From: Budvicia diplopodorum | GTDB lineage: Bacteria > Pseudomonadota > Gammaproteobacteria > Enterobacterales > Enterobacteriaceae | Length of the DNA: 64,000 bases | Assembly (NCBI RefSeq): GCF_009800925.1 | Contig: NZ_WOYF01000016.1 | Span: 1 to 64,000, forward strand | Direction: 5' to 3' | In this document: positions 50,931 through 61,998 of the stretch, piece by piece | How positions within the stretch are numbered: the stretch's first letter is position 1 | Layout of the letters: the number at the start of each line of letters is the position of its first letter | Program-made: the position numbers and the translations under genes | Notes under the pieces: model-generated | Database searches by the model: none | What the model was told of the DNA's origin: nothing | What the model saw: the letters and a program-made list of their open reading frames with translations, nothing else

Positions 50931-52628
50931 ATGAAAACACTACTATTATTAGACGGCTTATTAAGCCCCACGGTTAGCCATCTGGCAAAGACTATGCTGA
51001 CAGCCAACGCTGACAAAGCTGGAATGACTTGGGTAGAACAGCCTCAAGATGCTGAACTGATTCTGGCCATTGGCCAGAATCAGCCGGTAAACGCTGAACT
51101 CAACGGAAAAAAATTCTTTCTGTCTCCGGCCGATCTGGCTATCCGTGAGCCAGATCGGGTGCTGAACCGGGCGATGGCTGAAGCTAGCATATATCAAGCT
51201 TTGCCAGCAGCTACCGATGAAAAACCACAGGATCGGCAGTTCAATTTGGTCGCCATTACCGCCTGCCCGACCGGCGTTGCCCACACATTCATGGCCGCAG
51301 AAGCGCTTGAAACTGAAGCAAAAAAACGCGGTTGGAAGGTAAAGGTAGAAACCAGAGGGTCAGTCGGGGCAGGAAATGCCCTCTCCCAGGAAGAAATACA
51401 ACAGGCCGATATGGTGTTTGTTGCTGCGGATATCGAAGTCGACCTAAGCAAATTTGCCGGTAAGCCGATGTATCGCACCTCTACCGGGCTGGCGCTGAAA
51501 AAAACGGCTCAAGAGCTGGATAAAGCGAAAGGTGAAGCTCAGATATTTCAGCCTCAGAGCGGCGCATCTTCAGCCACCGAAGGTAAGAAGAAAGAGTCCG
51601 CTGGCCCTTACCGCCACCTACTTACCGGCGTATCTTATATGCTCCCGATGGTAGTAGCCGGCGGCCTGTGCATTGCTTTATCATTTATTTTTGGTATCGA
51701 AGCCTTCAAAGAAAAAGGCACGCTTGCCGCCGCATTAATGGATATCGGAGGTACTTCCGCGTTTGCACTGATGGTACCGGTTTTAGCGGGTTATATTGCC
51801 TTTTCTATCGCTGATCGCCCGGGTTTAACGCCGGGCTTAATCGGCGGCATGTTGGCGGTGAGTACTAACGCCGGATTTCTGGGGGGAATTATCGCCGGGT
51901 TTATTGCGGGCTACGTCGCGTGGGCACTAAGTACTAAGCTTCATTTACCTAAAAGCATGGAAGCCCTGAAGCCTATTCTGATTATCCCACTGGTTGCCAG
52001 CCTGATTACCGGCTTAGCCATGATCTACGTTGTTGGCACGCCGGTAGCTAAAATAATGGAAGGGTTAACCCACTGGCTACAGGCTATGGGAACCGCTAAT
52101 GCCGTTATGCTTGGTGCAGTGCTCGGTGCAATGATGTGTACCGACATGGGCGGGCCAGTTAATAAAGCGGCCTACGCTTTCAGCGTTGCCCTATTAAGTA
52201 CCAAAATCTATGCCCCAATGGCTGCCGTGATGGCCGCAGGCATGGTGCCACCATTAGCCATGGGGCTGGCAACGCTGTTAGCCGCGCGTAAGTTTGCCAA
52301 AGCGGAACAAGAAGGCGGTAAAGCGGCTTTAGTTCTCGGCTTAAGCTTTATTACTGAAGGTGCCATCCCTTTTGCAGCCAAAGACCCGATGCGCGTTCTT
52401 CCATGCTGCATTGCCGGAGGTGCACTAACCGGTGCGCTATCGATGATGTTCGGTGCTCAGTTAATGGCACCGCACGGCGGTTTATTCGTGCTGTTAATTC
52501 CCGGCGCTATTCATCCGGTGCTTGGTTACTTAGGGGCAATCGTTGCAGGAACCTTACTAACGGCGGTGTCGTATGCCGTACTTAAAAAAGCGGATAGTGA
52601 ACTTCCTAAAGCAATACCGATTGAGTAA
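50931..52628 (+). CDS. fruA: Fructose PTS permease IIB'BC
   Basis: FruA imports fructose as fructose-1-phosphate. The 565-aa product (E. coli 563) has a non-phosphorylated IIB' domain (about 1-100), the functional IIB with Cys112 in ITACPTGVAHTFMAAEALE, and a IIC membrane domain from about 225 with roughly eight or more helices (starting HLLTGVSYMLPMVVAGGLC; signature FITEGAIPFAAKDP). A GAGG ribosome site lies 12 bases after fruK. Confidence 0.97.
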   Translation: MKTLLLLDGLLSPTVSHLAKTMLTANADKAGMTWVEQPQDAELILAIGQNQPVNAELNGKKFFLSPADLAIREPDRVLNRAMAEASIYQALPAATDEKPQDRQFNLVAITACPTGVAHTFMAAEALETEAKKRGWKVKVETRGSVGAGNALSQEEIQQADMVFVAADIEVDLSKFAGKPMYRTSTGLALKKTAQELDKAKGEAQIFQPQSGASSATEGKKKESAGPYRHLLTGVSYMLPMVVAGGLCIALSFIFGIEAFKEKGTLAAALMDIGGTSAFALMVPVLAGYIAFSIADRPGLTPGLIGGMLAVSTNAGFLGGIIAGFIAGYVAWALSTKLHLPKSMEALKPILIIPLVASLITGLAMIYVVGTPVAKIMEGLTHWLQAMGTANAVMLGAVLGAMMCTDMGGPVNKAAYAFSVALLSTKIYAPMAAVMAAGMVPPLAMGLATLLAARKFAKAEQEGGKAALVLGLSFITEGAIPFAAKDPMRVLPCCIAGGALTGALSMMFGAQLMAPHGGLFVLLIPGAIHPVLGYLGAIVAGTLLTAVSYAVLKKADSELPKAIPIE

Positions 52629-52658
52629 TAGCTTCAGATTAAATAACGTATAAACGAT

Positions 52659-52682
52659 AACCACCTCCATAGGCGGTGGTTT
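52659..52682 (+). terminator. Short hairpin after fruA
   Basis: AACCACC (52659-52665) and GGTGGTT (52676-52682) form a 7-bp stem with a weak T tail. The stronger hairpin at 52700-52728 probably completes termination. Confidence 0.5.
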
Positions 52683-52699
52683 AAGAATGACAGCAACAA

Positions 52700-52728
52700 A
52701 AAATGGCCCGATCAAATCGGGCCATTTT
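52700..52728. terminator. Bidirectional terminator between fruA and hflC
   Basis: AAAATGGCCCGAT (52700-52712) and ATCGGGCCATTTT (52716-52728) form a perfect 13-bp stem with a CAA loop between convergent operons. Confidence 0.88.
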
Positions 52729-52750
52729 CAATTTAACTACTGGTCAGAAA

Positions 52751-53725
52751 TTACTGTTTCGGACCTGCATCAGGAGACTTCATATAGCGGAAGAACTCAC
52801 TGTCAGGGCTGAGAACCATAACGTCATTACCACCGCTAAAGCTGGTTTCATATGCACGTAAACTACGGATAAAGGCATAGAAATCAGGATTCTGGCTAAA
52901 GGCATCGGAAAACAGTCTGGCAGCGGTTGCGTCACCGGCACCGCGCGTCATACGCGCTTCACGCTCGGCTTCAGCCAAGGTTTTAGTAACCAAATAATCG
53001 GCCAGCGCGCGATTTTTCTCTGCCTGTTCCTTACCCTGTGAACGATGGCGACGGGCGACGGCTTCACGCTCGGCACGCATACGCTGATAAATTGCACCAG
53101 AAACTTCTGCTGGCAGGTTAATTTGCTTAATCCGCACGTCAACAACTGCAATGCCCAGCTCGTCCATGCTGTTCGCATTCGCTAAAGGCAATTTATTGTC
53201 ACTCGGCAACGCCGTATTAGCAGGGTCAACCGGAGCAGGTGAATCAGACGTTCCTTTATTCAGAGCATCACGCACGTCCTGCATCAGCTTACCACGGGAG
53301 TCAGTTACGATATCTTTGATATCACGCTGACCAATTTCAGAACGCAAACGGTCACTCAGCTTACTGTTAAGAATACGCTCAGCATTAGACTGATTACCGT
53401 CACCGGTAGCTAAGTAATAGCGGCTAGGATCGGTGATTTTCCACTTAAGGAAAGAGTCAACGATCAGGTCTTTAGTTTCTTTAGTTACGAAGCGGTCAGC
53501 CTGATTATTCATGGTCTGAATACGGACATCCAGCAGCTTAACGGTATCGATTAATGGAATTTTAAAATGCAGGCCCGGCTCATAAACCCGAGGAATATCC
53601 TTCGCATCACGCAGCACTTTACCAAAGCGTAATACTATACCGCGGCTACCTTGTTCCACGACAAACAGGGAAGTGAAAACGCCGATAATGACAATAACAA
53701 TGAAGGGAATAAATAATTTACGCAT
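52751..53725 (-). CDS. hflC: FtsH modulator HflC
   Basis: HflC and HflK form the periplasm-facing SPFH/prohibitin complex around FtsH and restrain its proteolysis. The 324-aa product (E. coli 334) has an N-terminal membrane anchor (about 4-22), the SPFH domain (GIVLRFGKVLRD and later ERILNSKLSDRLRSEIG) and a helical region (RMRAEREAVARRHRSQGKEQ). It lacks about ten residues in the low-complexity insert relative to E. coli. It follows hflK by 6 bases. Confidence 0.96.
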   Translation of the reverse strand: MRKLFIPFIVIVIIGVFTSLFVVEQGSRGIVLRFGKVLRDAKDIPRVYEPGLHFKIPLIDTVKLLDVRIQTMNNQADRFVTKETKDLIVDSFLKWKITDPSRYYLATGDGNQSNAERILNSKLSDRLRSEIGQRDIKDIVTDSRGKLMQDVRDALNKGTSDSPAPVDPANTALPSDNKLPLANANSMDELGIAVVDVRIKQINLPAEVSGAIYQRMRAEREAVARRHRSQGKEQAEKNRALADYLVTKTLAEAEREARMTRGAGDATAARLFSDAFSQNPDFYAFIRSLRAYETSFSGGNDVMVLSPDSEFFRYMKSPDAGPKQ

Positions 53726-53731
53726 TAGTGA

Positions 53732-55018
53732 TTATCCTCTTCCTAAACCAGCTGCACCAAGACGTTCAGCCTCGGCAGCATTACGCTGCTGAGTCACACC
53801 ATTGGTAGTTTGTGACGCCGATGATGAACTCGAAGTCGGTTCAGGCTTACTGCTTGTTGTCGCAGATGGCGAAGGCGGAGTTGCAATACTTACGGTATTG
53901 GGCTTCGGCTCAGGGATTACCGACCCTTTGACAGCACCAGTTTTACCACGCATCAGTTGATCCAAAGGCAACACCATCAAATTATTGCCCTTATCATTCA
54001 TCAACACTTTACTGGTACTACTCAGTACTTTTTCCATCGTCTCGATATACAAACGCTCACGGGTAATTTCCGGTGCGGCTTTATATTCAGGCAACAGTTT
54101 AGAGAAACGAGCAACCTCACCTTCAGCTTCCAAAACCGTCTGGACTTGATAGGCTTTAGCATTCTCAATTAAACGCTGAGCATCACCGTTAGCTTTCGGC
54201 TGAACTTCGTTGGCATAAGCTTCTGATTCGCGAATATAGCGCTGTTCATCTTCGCGAGCAGCAATCGCATCATCGAATGAAGCTTTAACTTCTTCCGGCG
54301 GACGAGCGGCCTGGAAGTTAACGTCCAGCACTTTTAATCCCATGTCATACACTTGAATAGTTTTTTCAAGTTCCTGTTTAGTATCTTCACGAACGATAGT
54401 ACGCCCCTGAGTCAGGATCTTATCCATGGTGTATTTACCAATAACGGAACGCAGTGCGCTGTCAGTGGCCTGACTTAAACTGTCGTCCGCATTGGTCACG
54501 CTAAACAGATATTTAATCGGATCCGAAACCTGATACTGCACGTTCATTTCAACGCGAACCACGTTCTCATCAGAAGTCAGCATCACGCCTGAGGCAGCCA
54601 AGCCACGAACGGCTTTAGTGTTCACCGGCTTAACGGAATCAATGAAGGTAGGTTTCCAGTTCAGACCAGGACTAACCATAACCGGTTGTACCTGACCAAA
54701 TCGGGTAATTACGCCTAACTCACCCTCTTTGATGGTATAGAAGCCGCTTAAGCCCCAAATCACCACGGCGACAACCGCAATAATAGCAAAAAGACGGCCT
54801 CCCATAGCCGGACCAGCGCTATTGCCGCTATTTCCACCGCCACGACCCACTTTGCCAAGCAAACCGCTCAGCTTACTAAAAATATTATCCAAATTCAGCG
54901 ATTGCTGACCCCGGCCTTTATTTGATCCACCACTATTATTTCCACCGGGGTTGCCATTGTTACCGCTCCCCCACGGATCGCGGTCTTGGCCATTATTACC
55001 GGGCTGATTCCACGCCAT
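53732..55018 (-). CDS. hflK: FtsH modulator HflK
   Basis: HflK is the larger partner of HflC. The 428-aa product (E. coli 419) has a Gly/Asn-rich cytoplasmic N-terminus (about 1-70), one membrane helix (LFAIIAVVAVVIWGLSGFYT, about 76-95), an SPFH domain (GELGVITRFGQV, about 98) and a Ser/Pro/Thr-rich C-terminal tail. It is in the hfq-hflX-hflK-hflC run. Confidence 0.96.
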   Translation of the reverse strand: MAWNQPGNNGQDRDPWGSGNNGNPGGNNSGGSNKGRGQQSLNLDNIFSKLSGLLGKVGRGGGNSGNSAGPAMGGRLFAIIAVVAVVIWGLSGFYTIKEGELGVITRFGQVQPVMVSPGLNWKPTFIDSVKPVNTKAVRGLAASGVMLTSDENVVRVEMNVQYQVSDPIKYLFSVTNADDSLSQATDSALRSVIGKYTMDKILTQGRTIVREDTKQELEKTIQVYDMGLKVLDVNFQAARPPEEVKASFDDAIAAREDEQRYIRESEAYANEVQPKANGDAQRLIENAKAYQVQTVLEAEGEVARFSKLLPEYKAAPEITRERLYIETMEKVLSSTSKVLMNDKGNNLMVLPLDQLMRGKTGAVKGSVIPEPKPNTVSIATPPSPSATTSSKPEPTSSSSSASQTTNGVTQQRNAAEAERLGAAGLGRG

Positions 55019-55074
55019 GTTTTAGCTCCACTCATATAGGATCGTTTTATCGGGCACGATCTTGCGGGGTCCAA

Positions 55075-56355
55075 CTAAACAATAAAGTTTACCAGACCCT
55101 GCTCTTGTTTACAGAGGCGACGCCAATCAACAATTGGCATCCTAATCACTAAACCGATGCTTCCATCTTCCTCAACCCACTCTTTAATTATGGATTGAAG
55201 CTGATAAAAACGACTACGTAACCGACCTTCTTGTACTGGTAATTTAAGTTCGTACTGCGCAATCTCACCGGAAAGACGTTCCGTTAATGCACGGAACAAC
55301 AAATCAATGCCATCACCAGACTCAGCGGAAAGCCAAACCCGAATCGGCAAATTTTCTTCATTTCTATCGATACGCGGAACAAAGTTATCCAGCATATCAA
55401 TCTTGTTCATCACCAACAGAGCCGGTATTTCATCGGCCTCAATTTCGGCTAAAACCTCATTAACGGCATCAATATTACCATCTATACGACCATCGGCCGC
55501 ATCGACAATATGCAGCAGCAATGATGCTTGCCGGGTTTCTTGCAGCGTTGCTTTAAATGCCGCCACCAAATCGTGAGGCAAATGACGAATAAAGCCAACG
55601 GTATCGGCCAGAATAGTTACGCCAACGTCTTCAACTTCAATCCGACGCAGCGTCGGATCGAGAGTCGCAAACAGTTGGTCTGCGGCATACACTCCCGCCT
55701 CAGTAATACGATTGAAGAGGGTTGATTTCCCTGCATTCGTATAACCAACCAGCGATACGGTAGGAATATCGGCCCGCATGCGAGCACGCCTCCCTTGCTC
55801 ACGCTGCTTTTCAACTTTTTCAAGCCGGGAAAGAATTTGGCGAATTCGATCCCGTAATAAACGCCGATCGGATTCCAGCTGGGTTTCACCCGGCCCGCGT
55901 AAACCTATTCCGCCTTTCTGGCGTTCTAAGTGAGTCCAACCTCGGACTAAGCGAGTAGCCAGATGCCGCAATTGCGCCAGCTCGACCTGCAGCTTTCCTT
56001 CGTGAGTCCTTGCCCGCTGGGCAAAAATATCGAGAATCAATCCAGTACGATCGATAACCCGACACTCACAAAGCCGCTCAAGGTTACGTTCCTGAGCGGG
56101 AGAGAGCGGATGGTTAAATAGCACTACGTTTGCACCGCTGGCACGCACGGCGTCGGCAATTTCCTGCGCCTTACCCTCACCGACATAATACTTAGCGTGC
56201 GGAGACTTACGGCTGCCGGTTACAATCTGTAGCGCTTCCACTCCCGCAGAGGACACCAAGGATTCAAACTCTCTGAGATCCTCTGTGTCTTTTTCTTGAG
56301 AGAAGTAAACATGAACCAGTACTGCCTGTTCTCCGGCATCGTATCGGTCAAACAA
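55075..56355 (-). CDS. hflX: Ribosome-splitting GTPase HflX
   Basis: HflX is a GTPase that splits stalled or stressed 70S ribosomes. The 426-aa product equals E. coli length. It starts with TTG 56355 ([10 protein letters not shown]), supported by a GAGAGGTAAGG ribosome site. The HflX N-terminal domain with [14 protein letters not shown], the [18 protein letters not shown] linker and G motifs [24 protein letters not shown] and NKID are intact. Confidence 0.97.
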   Translation of the reverse strand: MFDRYDAGEQAVLVHVYFSQEKDTEDLREFESLVSSAGVEALQIVTGSRKSPHAKYYVGEGKAQEIADAVRASGANVVLFNHPLSPAQERNLERLCECRVIDRTGLILDIFAQRARTHEGKLQVELAQLRHLATRLVRGWTHLERQKGGIGLRGPGETQLESDRRLLRDRIRQILSRLEKVEKQREQGRRARMRADIPTVSLVGYTNAGKSTLFNRITEAGVYAADQLFATLDPTLRRIEVEDVGVTILADTVGFIRHLPHDLVAAFKATLQETRQASLLLHIVDAADGRIDGNIDAVNEVLAEIEADEIPALLVMNKIDMLDNFVPRIDRNEENLPIRVWLSAESGDGIDLLFRALTERLSGEIAQYELKLPVQEGRLRSRFYQLQSIIKEWVEEDGSIGLVIRMPIVDWRRLCKQEQGLVNFIV

Positions 56356-56396
56356 GTGCCTTACCTCTCACAGGTGAATAACTCAAACGAAATGGA

Positions 56397-56696
<300 letters not shown>

Positions 56697-56829
56697 TTAT
56701 AAATATGTGGTTTGTTACCAAGAGCCAGCGGCCCTAAAATAAACTGCGTAAAAAAGATGCATCGAGTACAAAACAAAACCATTGAGTACATTAAAGTATA
56801 TAACCCATTAATTGTACACAATCACAAGC

Positions 56830-57756
56830 TTATACACTAACGACTCGTGTAACTCTTTCCAATGAGTGCGATAAATCGTCACTGTCTAACCAATCGATCC
56901 CTTCCCAACCTCTCAACCACGTCATCTGACGCTTAGATAGCTGCCGAGTCGCACAAATTCCCCGATAAACCATTTCAGCATGATCTATCTCTTCGTTGAG
57001 ATAACTCCACATTTGCCGATATCCCACGCAGCGAATAGACGGTAAATCCAGATGTAAATCTCCTCGAGCCATAAGCACTTTTACTTCATCTTCAAATCCG
57101 GCCGCCACCATCTGATGGAAACGATCTTCTATCCGTTGATGCAATAACTCGCGCGAAGAAGGAGCTATTGCAAACTGGTGTACCAGATAAGGCAACGTAT
57201 CACCAGAAACTTGTGTCAATTCTGTTAAAGTTTTACCTGAAATGTAAAAAACTTCCAGTGCTCTGCTTAAACGTTGCGGATCGTTTTGATGAATTCTTGC
57301 ACCAGCCACCGGATCTATTTGCTGTAATCGCTGATGTAATGCGGCCCATCCGAGCCGTTCTGCTTCTTGCTCAATTCGCTCACGAACGGCACTGTCTGCC
57401 GGTGGTAACGGTGATAGCCCTTCAAGCAACGCTTTGAAATACAGCATGGTTCCACCGACTAGCAGCGGGATCCGTCCTGCGGCAACAATAGCGGCCATTT
57501 CTTTCAACGCATCGGTACGAAAATCCGCCGCCGAATAAGCCTCGGCGGGGTCGCGAATATCGATCAGGCGGTGCGGTGTTTCAAGCAACTCCGCCGCAGT
57601 GGGCTTAGCGGTTCCGATATCCATACCTCGATAAATCAGCGCAGAGTCAACGCTAATCACCTCAACGGGTAAATGCTTGTAAAGCGCTGACGCCAGTGCC
57701 GTTTTACCGGAAGCGGTTGGCCCCATTAAAAAAATTGCTGTTGGTTTCTTACTCAT
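56830..57756 (-). CDS. miaA: tRNA dimethylallyltransferase
   Basis: MiaA adds an isopentenyl group to A37 of tRNAs reading UNN codons. ATG 57756 overlaps the mutL stop (ATGA) and gives 308 aa (E. coli 316); the frame continues 43 codons upstream inside mutL without homology. The P-loop [11 protein letters not shown] (about 12), [19 protein letters not shown], the [11 protein letters not shown] segment and [12 protein letters not shown] are present. Confidence 0.97.
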   Translation of the reverse strand: MSKKPTAIFLMGPTASGKTALASALYKHLPVEVISVDSALIYRGMDIGTAKPTAAELLETPHRLIDIRDPAEAYSAADFRTDALKEMAAIVAAGRIPLLVGGTMLYFKALLEGLSPLPPADSAVRERIEQEAERLGWAALHQRLQQIDPVAGARIHQNDPQRLSRALEVFYISGKTLTELTQVSGDTLPYLVHQFAIAPSSRELLHQRIEDRFHQMVAAGFEDEVKVLMARGDLHLDLPSIRCVGYRQMWSYLNEEIDHAEMVYRGICATRQLSKRQMTWLRGWEGIDWLDSDDLSHSLERVTRVVSV

Positions 57757-59720
57757 CGCTTTAACGCTGCTAACGCAGTCTGTAAATCTATCGGCGAAAG
57801 CATATGCTCCGGCGGATGAGCGATAACCTGTGGGCAGAGCCGCTCCAGATCGCCCAATAGTTGAATGGCCTGAGCCTGAGTCCAAAGCTCACACTCACCG
57901 GTTAACTTCCCGGCCAGCCAGTCAGACAGTGTTTCTGCATCCGCTTCAGGCGTGTCGCCCAAGAAATTTAATAACGCGGGTAATAACTGCTGCAAATTCT
58001 GCTGACGGAGCGGCAACGGAACGCCGTGAATCTGGGTACGGTTGCGCTCCATCGACAGATTAATGCCAAAATGACGCAGTAAATCGGCATGATGTTCAAC
58101 ACCCTGTTTTTCTTTAGCCCCCAGCGTTAACGCCAACGGTATCAGCAACGGCTGAGGTTTTAGCCCTTCCGTCGTGGGCATTAGTTGGGCCTGGCGTAAA
58201 TAACGCTCAGCAACCGGAAGTGCCAGCAAGGCTAATGCCTGCCCGCGTTCAACAATCGCATAGCATGACTGCCAAATAGATAACACGCGGCCAAGGCTTT
58301 GAGCCGCAGTGTTGTCCAGCATTGATGCAACAACAGGAGTGACCAATTGCCCGCGGGCAGGCATTAGCGTTGTCTTGGCCTGCGGTAGTGATTCAGGTAA
58401 AACTGCAGTTTTTTCAGGAAATAATGCGGGCTTAACCACGACATCGGCAGAACCCGTACTCTCACTGGCCGGAAGATCGGTATCTAATAAGCGACGATAA
58501 ACGTCATTTTCCCGGGCAACTATCGTTGGCGAGCGGGAACCCGGAGCGGTATACGAAACGGATCCATGACGCGCACCTGAAGGCTTCACCGCAGGCTGAT
58601 TTTCCGCCGGGCGGTTATATTTATTCTCTCCTGCGGCTGGGCGATTCTCGGGTTGCCAGTCCGGGGAATGAATTTCTCCCTGCTCATCGACGCCATGAGA
58701 TGACAGCGGTAAAGACGGTGCACCGGACTGCTGTAAGACGGTCACAACGGCCTGATAGATAAAGTCATGAACCAAACGGGACTGATGAAACCGAACTTCG
58801 TGCTTGGCCGGATGAACGTTAACGTCGACCTGATGAGGATCAACCTCTAAATAAAGCACATAAGCCGGTGCCTGATCGTCACTTAGCTGAGTCTGATACG
58901 CCTGACGAATGGCATGATTAAGCAGGCGATCGCGCATCATCCGCCCGTTAACATAACAATATTGCATATCTGCCAGCGTACGAGCACCCACCGGATCGGC
59001 AACCCAGCCGTCGATTTTCAGGTCACCGTGTTGCCACGAAATGGCTAATGCATGCTGTAAAAACGCCGTGCCACAAATACTACCTAACCGACGTTCACGG
59101 GGCTCATCGGGCTTAATTGCCCGATACTGGCGAACAAGTTTACCGTTATGCTGCAAATTAATCGTGACATCAAAACGGGCCAGAGCAATACGCCGGACCA
59201 CCTCATCAATATGACCAAATTCAGTTTTTTCAGTGCGTAAGAATTTCCTGCGCGCAGGCGTGTTATAGAACAAATCCAACACTTCCAGCGACGTTCCCAC
59301 CGGATGGGCGGCAGGCTTAACGCTGACGTTCATATCCCGACCTTCAGCATAGGCTTGCCAAGCTTCATTCTGCTCGGCGGTACGGGACGTTAAGGTAAGA
59401 CGGGAAACCGAGCTAATACTGGCAAGCGCCTCGCCGCGAAATCCAAGGCTAACAATCGCTTCGAGATCGTCAAGAGTGGCTATTTTACTGGTGGCATGAC
59501 GGGCCAGCGCTAAAGCCAGTTCGTCTTTATTGATACCACAGCCGTTATCCCGGATGCGAATCAGCTTGGCTCCGCCGCGTTCAATATCAATGTCAATGCG
59601 GGTTGCCCCGGCATCTAAGCTGTTTTCAACCAGTTCCTTAACCACGGATGCAGGCCGTTCTACAACCTCTCCGGCCGCAATTTGGTTAGCAAGCTGCGGT
59701 GGTAATACCTGAATCGACAT
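57753..59720 (-). CDS. mutL: DNA mismatch repair protein MutL
   Basis: MutL is a GHKL ATPase that couples MutS to MutH and UvrD. ATG 59720 ([20 protein letters not shown]) follows CAGGAGTTGTT and gives 655 aa (E. coli 615). ATPase motifs ENSLDAG, RDNGCGI and GFRGEAL are intact. A long low-complexity linker (about 340-460) accounts for the extra length, and the C-terminal dimerisation domain starts near 465. It sits between amiB and miaA. Confidence 0.97.
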   Translation of the reverse strand: MSIQVLPPQLANQIAAGEVVERPASVVKELVENSLDAGATRIDIDIERGGAKLIRIRDNGCGINKDELALALARHATSKIATLDDLEAIVSLGFRGEALASISSVSRLTLTSRTAEQNEAWQAYAEGRDMNVSVKPAAHPVGTSLEVLDLFYNTPARRKFLRTEKTEFGHIDEVVRRIALARFDVTINLQHNGKLVRQYRAIKPDEPRERRLGSICGTAFLQHALAISWQHGDLKIDGWVADPVGARTLADMQYCYVNGRMMRDRLLNHAIRQAYQTQLSDDQAPAYVLYLEVDPHQVDVNVHPAKHEVRFHQSRLVHDFIYQAVVTVLQQSGAPSLPLSSHGVDEQGEIHSPDWQPENRPAAGENKYNRPAENQPAVKPSGARHGSVSYTAPGSRSPTIVARENDVYRRLLDTDLPASESTGSADVVVKPALFPEKTAVLPESLPQAKTTLMPARGQLVTPVVASMLDNTAAQSLGRVLSIWQSCYAIVERGQALALLALPVAERYLRQAQLMPTTEGLKPQPLLIPLALTLGAKEKQGVEHHADLLRHFGINLSMERNRTQIHGVPLPLRQQNLQQLLPALLNFLGDTPEADAETLSDWLAGKLTGECELWTQAQAIQLLGDLERLCPQVIAHPPEHMLSPIDLQTALAALKR

Positions 59721-59758
59721 AACAACTCCTGACAGTGATTCGCTGTTTATCAATAATC

Positions 59759-61480
59759 TTATGAACCGGAAATCGTCAACGTTTGTCCTAAACGAACCTC
59801 ATCTGACGTCATCTTATTAGTACGTTTTAGCTCATCCATACTGATGCCGTACTTCTGGCTAATCAGAGAGAGCGTGTCACCTTTAACAACCTTATGCTTC
59901 ACAACGGTTGGTGTCGTTTTTCCTGCTTCGCCTTTTTGTTTCGGTACGGAGGCAGTAGCTGTATTAGTAATGGGGCCCTTTGCCGGTACTTTCAAGCGCT
60001 GACCCAACCAAACTTCATCTTTTTTCAATGAGTTCAAATCTTTAAGCTCATTCATCGTTGTTCCATAGTTCAAAGCTATCTGAGATAGCGTATCACCACG
60101 TTCAACTACGTGAATTTGAGTTTGCCCGGACGCTGACTTCGCCGGTTCATTTGAAGCGGGCTCAGACAAGGTATTGACCGGAGCTGAGCTACCTTTTTTG
60201 GGCTTATTCTCCTTTGGCGAAGAAGACTCTAACGGGTGCGTTAAGAAATAGCTGCGTACCCCTTTATAAATCGCCTGAGCCAGTTTGTCTTGAAATGCAG
60301 CGCTGCCTAATAAACGTTCTTCATCGGTGTTAGAAATGAATCCGGTTTCTACCAATAGCGAAGGAATATCCGGGGAACGCAGCACGCCAAGGCTGGCGTG
60401 TTCAGGGCTACGCTTATGCAATGAACCAATACGCCGCAGCTCGGAAATCACTTTTACCGCAACGTCATAACCAACCCGCTGTGAGTGACCAAACTGCAGG
60501 TCCAGTACCGCCTGACTAAGGTAAGGATTAGACTCACTGTTGGCCAGAACGTCACCGGCACCGCCCAGTAATTCCGACTGTTTCTCATGCTGTTCTAACC
60601 AGTTGCCCATTTCACTATTCGCCCTGCGGTTTGACAGCACCCATACCGAAGCGCCGGTCGCGCTGCGGTTCGGTGCGGCATCGGCATGAATAGACACCAG
60701 CAGATGAGCGTTTTTATTGCGGGCAACGTCTGAGCGCCCCATCACCGAAATAAAATAGTCGCCGTCTCGGGTCAAAACCGCTTTAAACGCCGGATCGTTA
60801 TCTAACAGTGCCTTCAGCTTACGCGCTACGGTTAAGGTTATCGTTTTTTCCTGTAAGCCATTAAGCCCGACGGCGCCGGAATCTTTACCCCCGTGACCGG
60901 CATCAATAGCGATAACGATTTTCTCAGAACTGCTCATTCGGCGGCTGGCCTGACGCGGCTCCGTTTTCACCACCACGTTATCCGAATTCACGGTTGAGGA
61001 CTCTGAGAAGGGATTTTTTCCGGTAGATTGGGTAGATAGTTCCGGCTGAGTGACCTTAGCCTGAGTTTTAGGCTTGGTTTGAACGGCGTTTTCAGCCGTA
61101 ATGGTAAATACCACCAGATACTGGCTGCCTTGCTTTTGGCTATTCGCTTTGACCGTGGAACTCTGCTTAAGCTCAAGCACCAGTTGAATACTGTCAGTAT
61201 CTTTAGGCGCGCCGGACACAATACGGCTCACCAAATTCTGCCCGCTGAAGTTCAGCGGTAATCCCTGAACGGTACGCCCGCTTTGCCTGACATCAATCAA
61301 TACTTTGGCCGGGCTTTTTTGGCTCGAGAAGGCATAAACCGGCTGGCTGTCAAAGGCCAGCGTCACTTTCGACTCAGCCGAACTATTATTGACCTGTATA
61401 TCAACCAGTGATGCGGCTAACGCTTGCCCACTAATTAGCAGCAATAAGGCTGAGAATAAACCAATCCAACATCTTTTCAT
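59759..61480 (-). CDS. amiB: N-acetylmuramoyl-L-alanine amidase AmiB with two LysM domains
   Basis: AmiB cleaves the lactyl-peptide bond of septal peptidoglycan during cell separation, activated by EnvC. ATG 61480 ([22 protein letters not shown]) starts a signal peptide and gives 573 aa, against 445 in E. coli. An AMIN domain (about 25-125) is followed by the zinc amidase_3 domain from about 190 ([36 protein letters not shown]). Two LysM repeats follow: [20 protein letters not shown] and [20 protein letters not shown]. The second LysM and its linker explain the extra length. Confidence 0.95.
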   Translation of the reverse strand: MKRCWIGLFSALLLLISGQALAASLVDIQVNNSSAESKVTLAFDSQPVYAFSSQKSPAKVLIDVRQSGRTVQGLPLNFSGQNLVSRIVSGAPKDTDSIQLVLELKQSSTVKANSQKQGSQYLVVFTITAENAVQTKPKTQAKVTQPELSTQSTGKNPFSESSTVNSDNVVVKTEPRQASRRMSSSEKIVIAIDAGHGGKDSGAVGLNGLQEKTITLTVARKLKALLDNDPAFKAVLTRDGDYFISVMGRSDVARNKNAHLLVSIHADAAPNRSATGASVWVLSNRRANSEMGNWLEQHEKQSELLGGAGDVLANSESNPYLSQAVLDLQFGHSQRVGYDVAVKVISELRRIGSLHKRSPEHASLGVLRSPDIPSLLVETGFISNTDEERLLGSAAFQDKLAQAIYKGVRSYFLTHPLESSSPKENKPKKGSSAPVNTLSEPASNEPAKSASGQTQIHVVERGDTLSQIALNYGTTMNELKDLNSLKKDEVWLGQRLKVPAKGPITNTATASVPKQKGEAGKTTPTVVKHKVVKGDTLSLISQKYGISMDELKRTNKMTSDEVRLGQTLTISGS

Positions 61481-61484
61481 GACA

Positions 61485-61973
61485 TTACTTTCCCTGTAAC
61501 GAAACATGATACACATCATTAAGGCGAGCAAGCATAGCCTCTCCCTGAATCGTTGCCGCTGAAAGCGCAACGCAGCGGCCCTGCTCATGATAGCTAAAAT
61601 GAAGCGTCAGATCGGCCTGAGGGAACATCCCGGTACCCCGCTGAGGCCATTCCACCAGACAAATACAGTCAGGCTGGAAATAATCCCGTATCCCCATGAA
61701 CTCCAGCTCTTCGGGATCGGCCAAGCGGTATAAGTCAAAGTGATAAACGGTAAACTTTTCCAGTTCATAAGGCTCAACCAGAGTATAAGTCGGGCTTTTA
61801 ACGTTACCTTTATGGCCTAAAGCCTGAAGAACCCCGCGGCTGAAGGTTGTTTTACCCGCGCCAAGATCCCCCAACAGATAAACAATACAGGCTTTATCGC
61901 AGGTCCCCGCCAACGCAGCGCCGAAAGCAACCGTTGCAGCTTCATCGGCTAATGTTAAAACCAATTCTTTCAT
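61485..61973 (-). CDS. tsaE: tRNA t6A-modification ATPase TsaE
   Basis: TsaE is the ATPase that works with TsaB and TsaD in forming threonylcarbamoyl-A37 on tRNA. ATG 61973 follows TTCAGGAATA and gives 162 aa (E. coli 153). Walker [14 protein letters not shown] (about 35-47), [12 protein letters not shown] and [17 protein letters not shown] are strongly conserved. It lies 25 bases after nnr and 4 bases before amiB. Confidence 0.97.
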   Translation of the reverse strand: MKELVLTLADEAATVAFGAALAGTCDKACIVYLLGDLGAGKTTFSRGVLQALGHKGNVKSPTYTLVEPYELEKFTVYHFDLYRLADPEELEFMGIRDYFQPDCICLVEWPQRGTGMFPQADLTLHFSYHEQGRCVALSAATIQGEAMLARLNDVYHVSLQGK

Positions 61974-61998
61974 GTATTCCTGAACGTTCGTCAAATAA

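Noticed and set aside
56830-57885. 351-aa version of MiaA
   Set aside because: The 43 extra N-terminal codons lie inside mutL in another frame and have no homology; ATG 57756 with ATGA coupling is the natural start.
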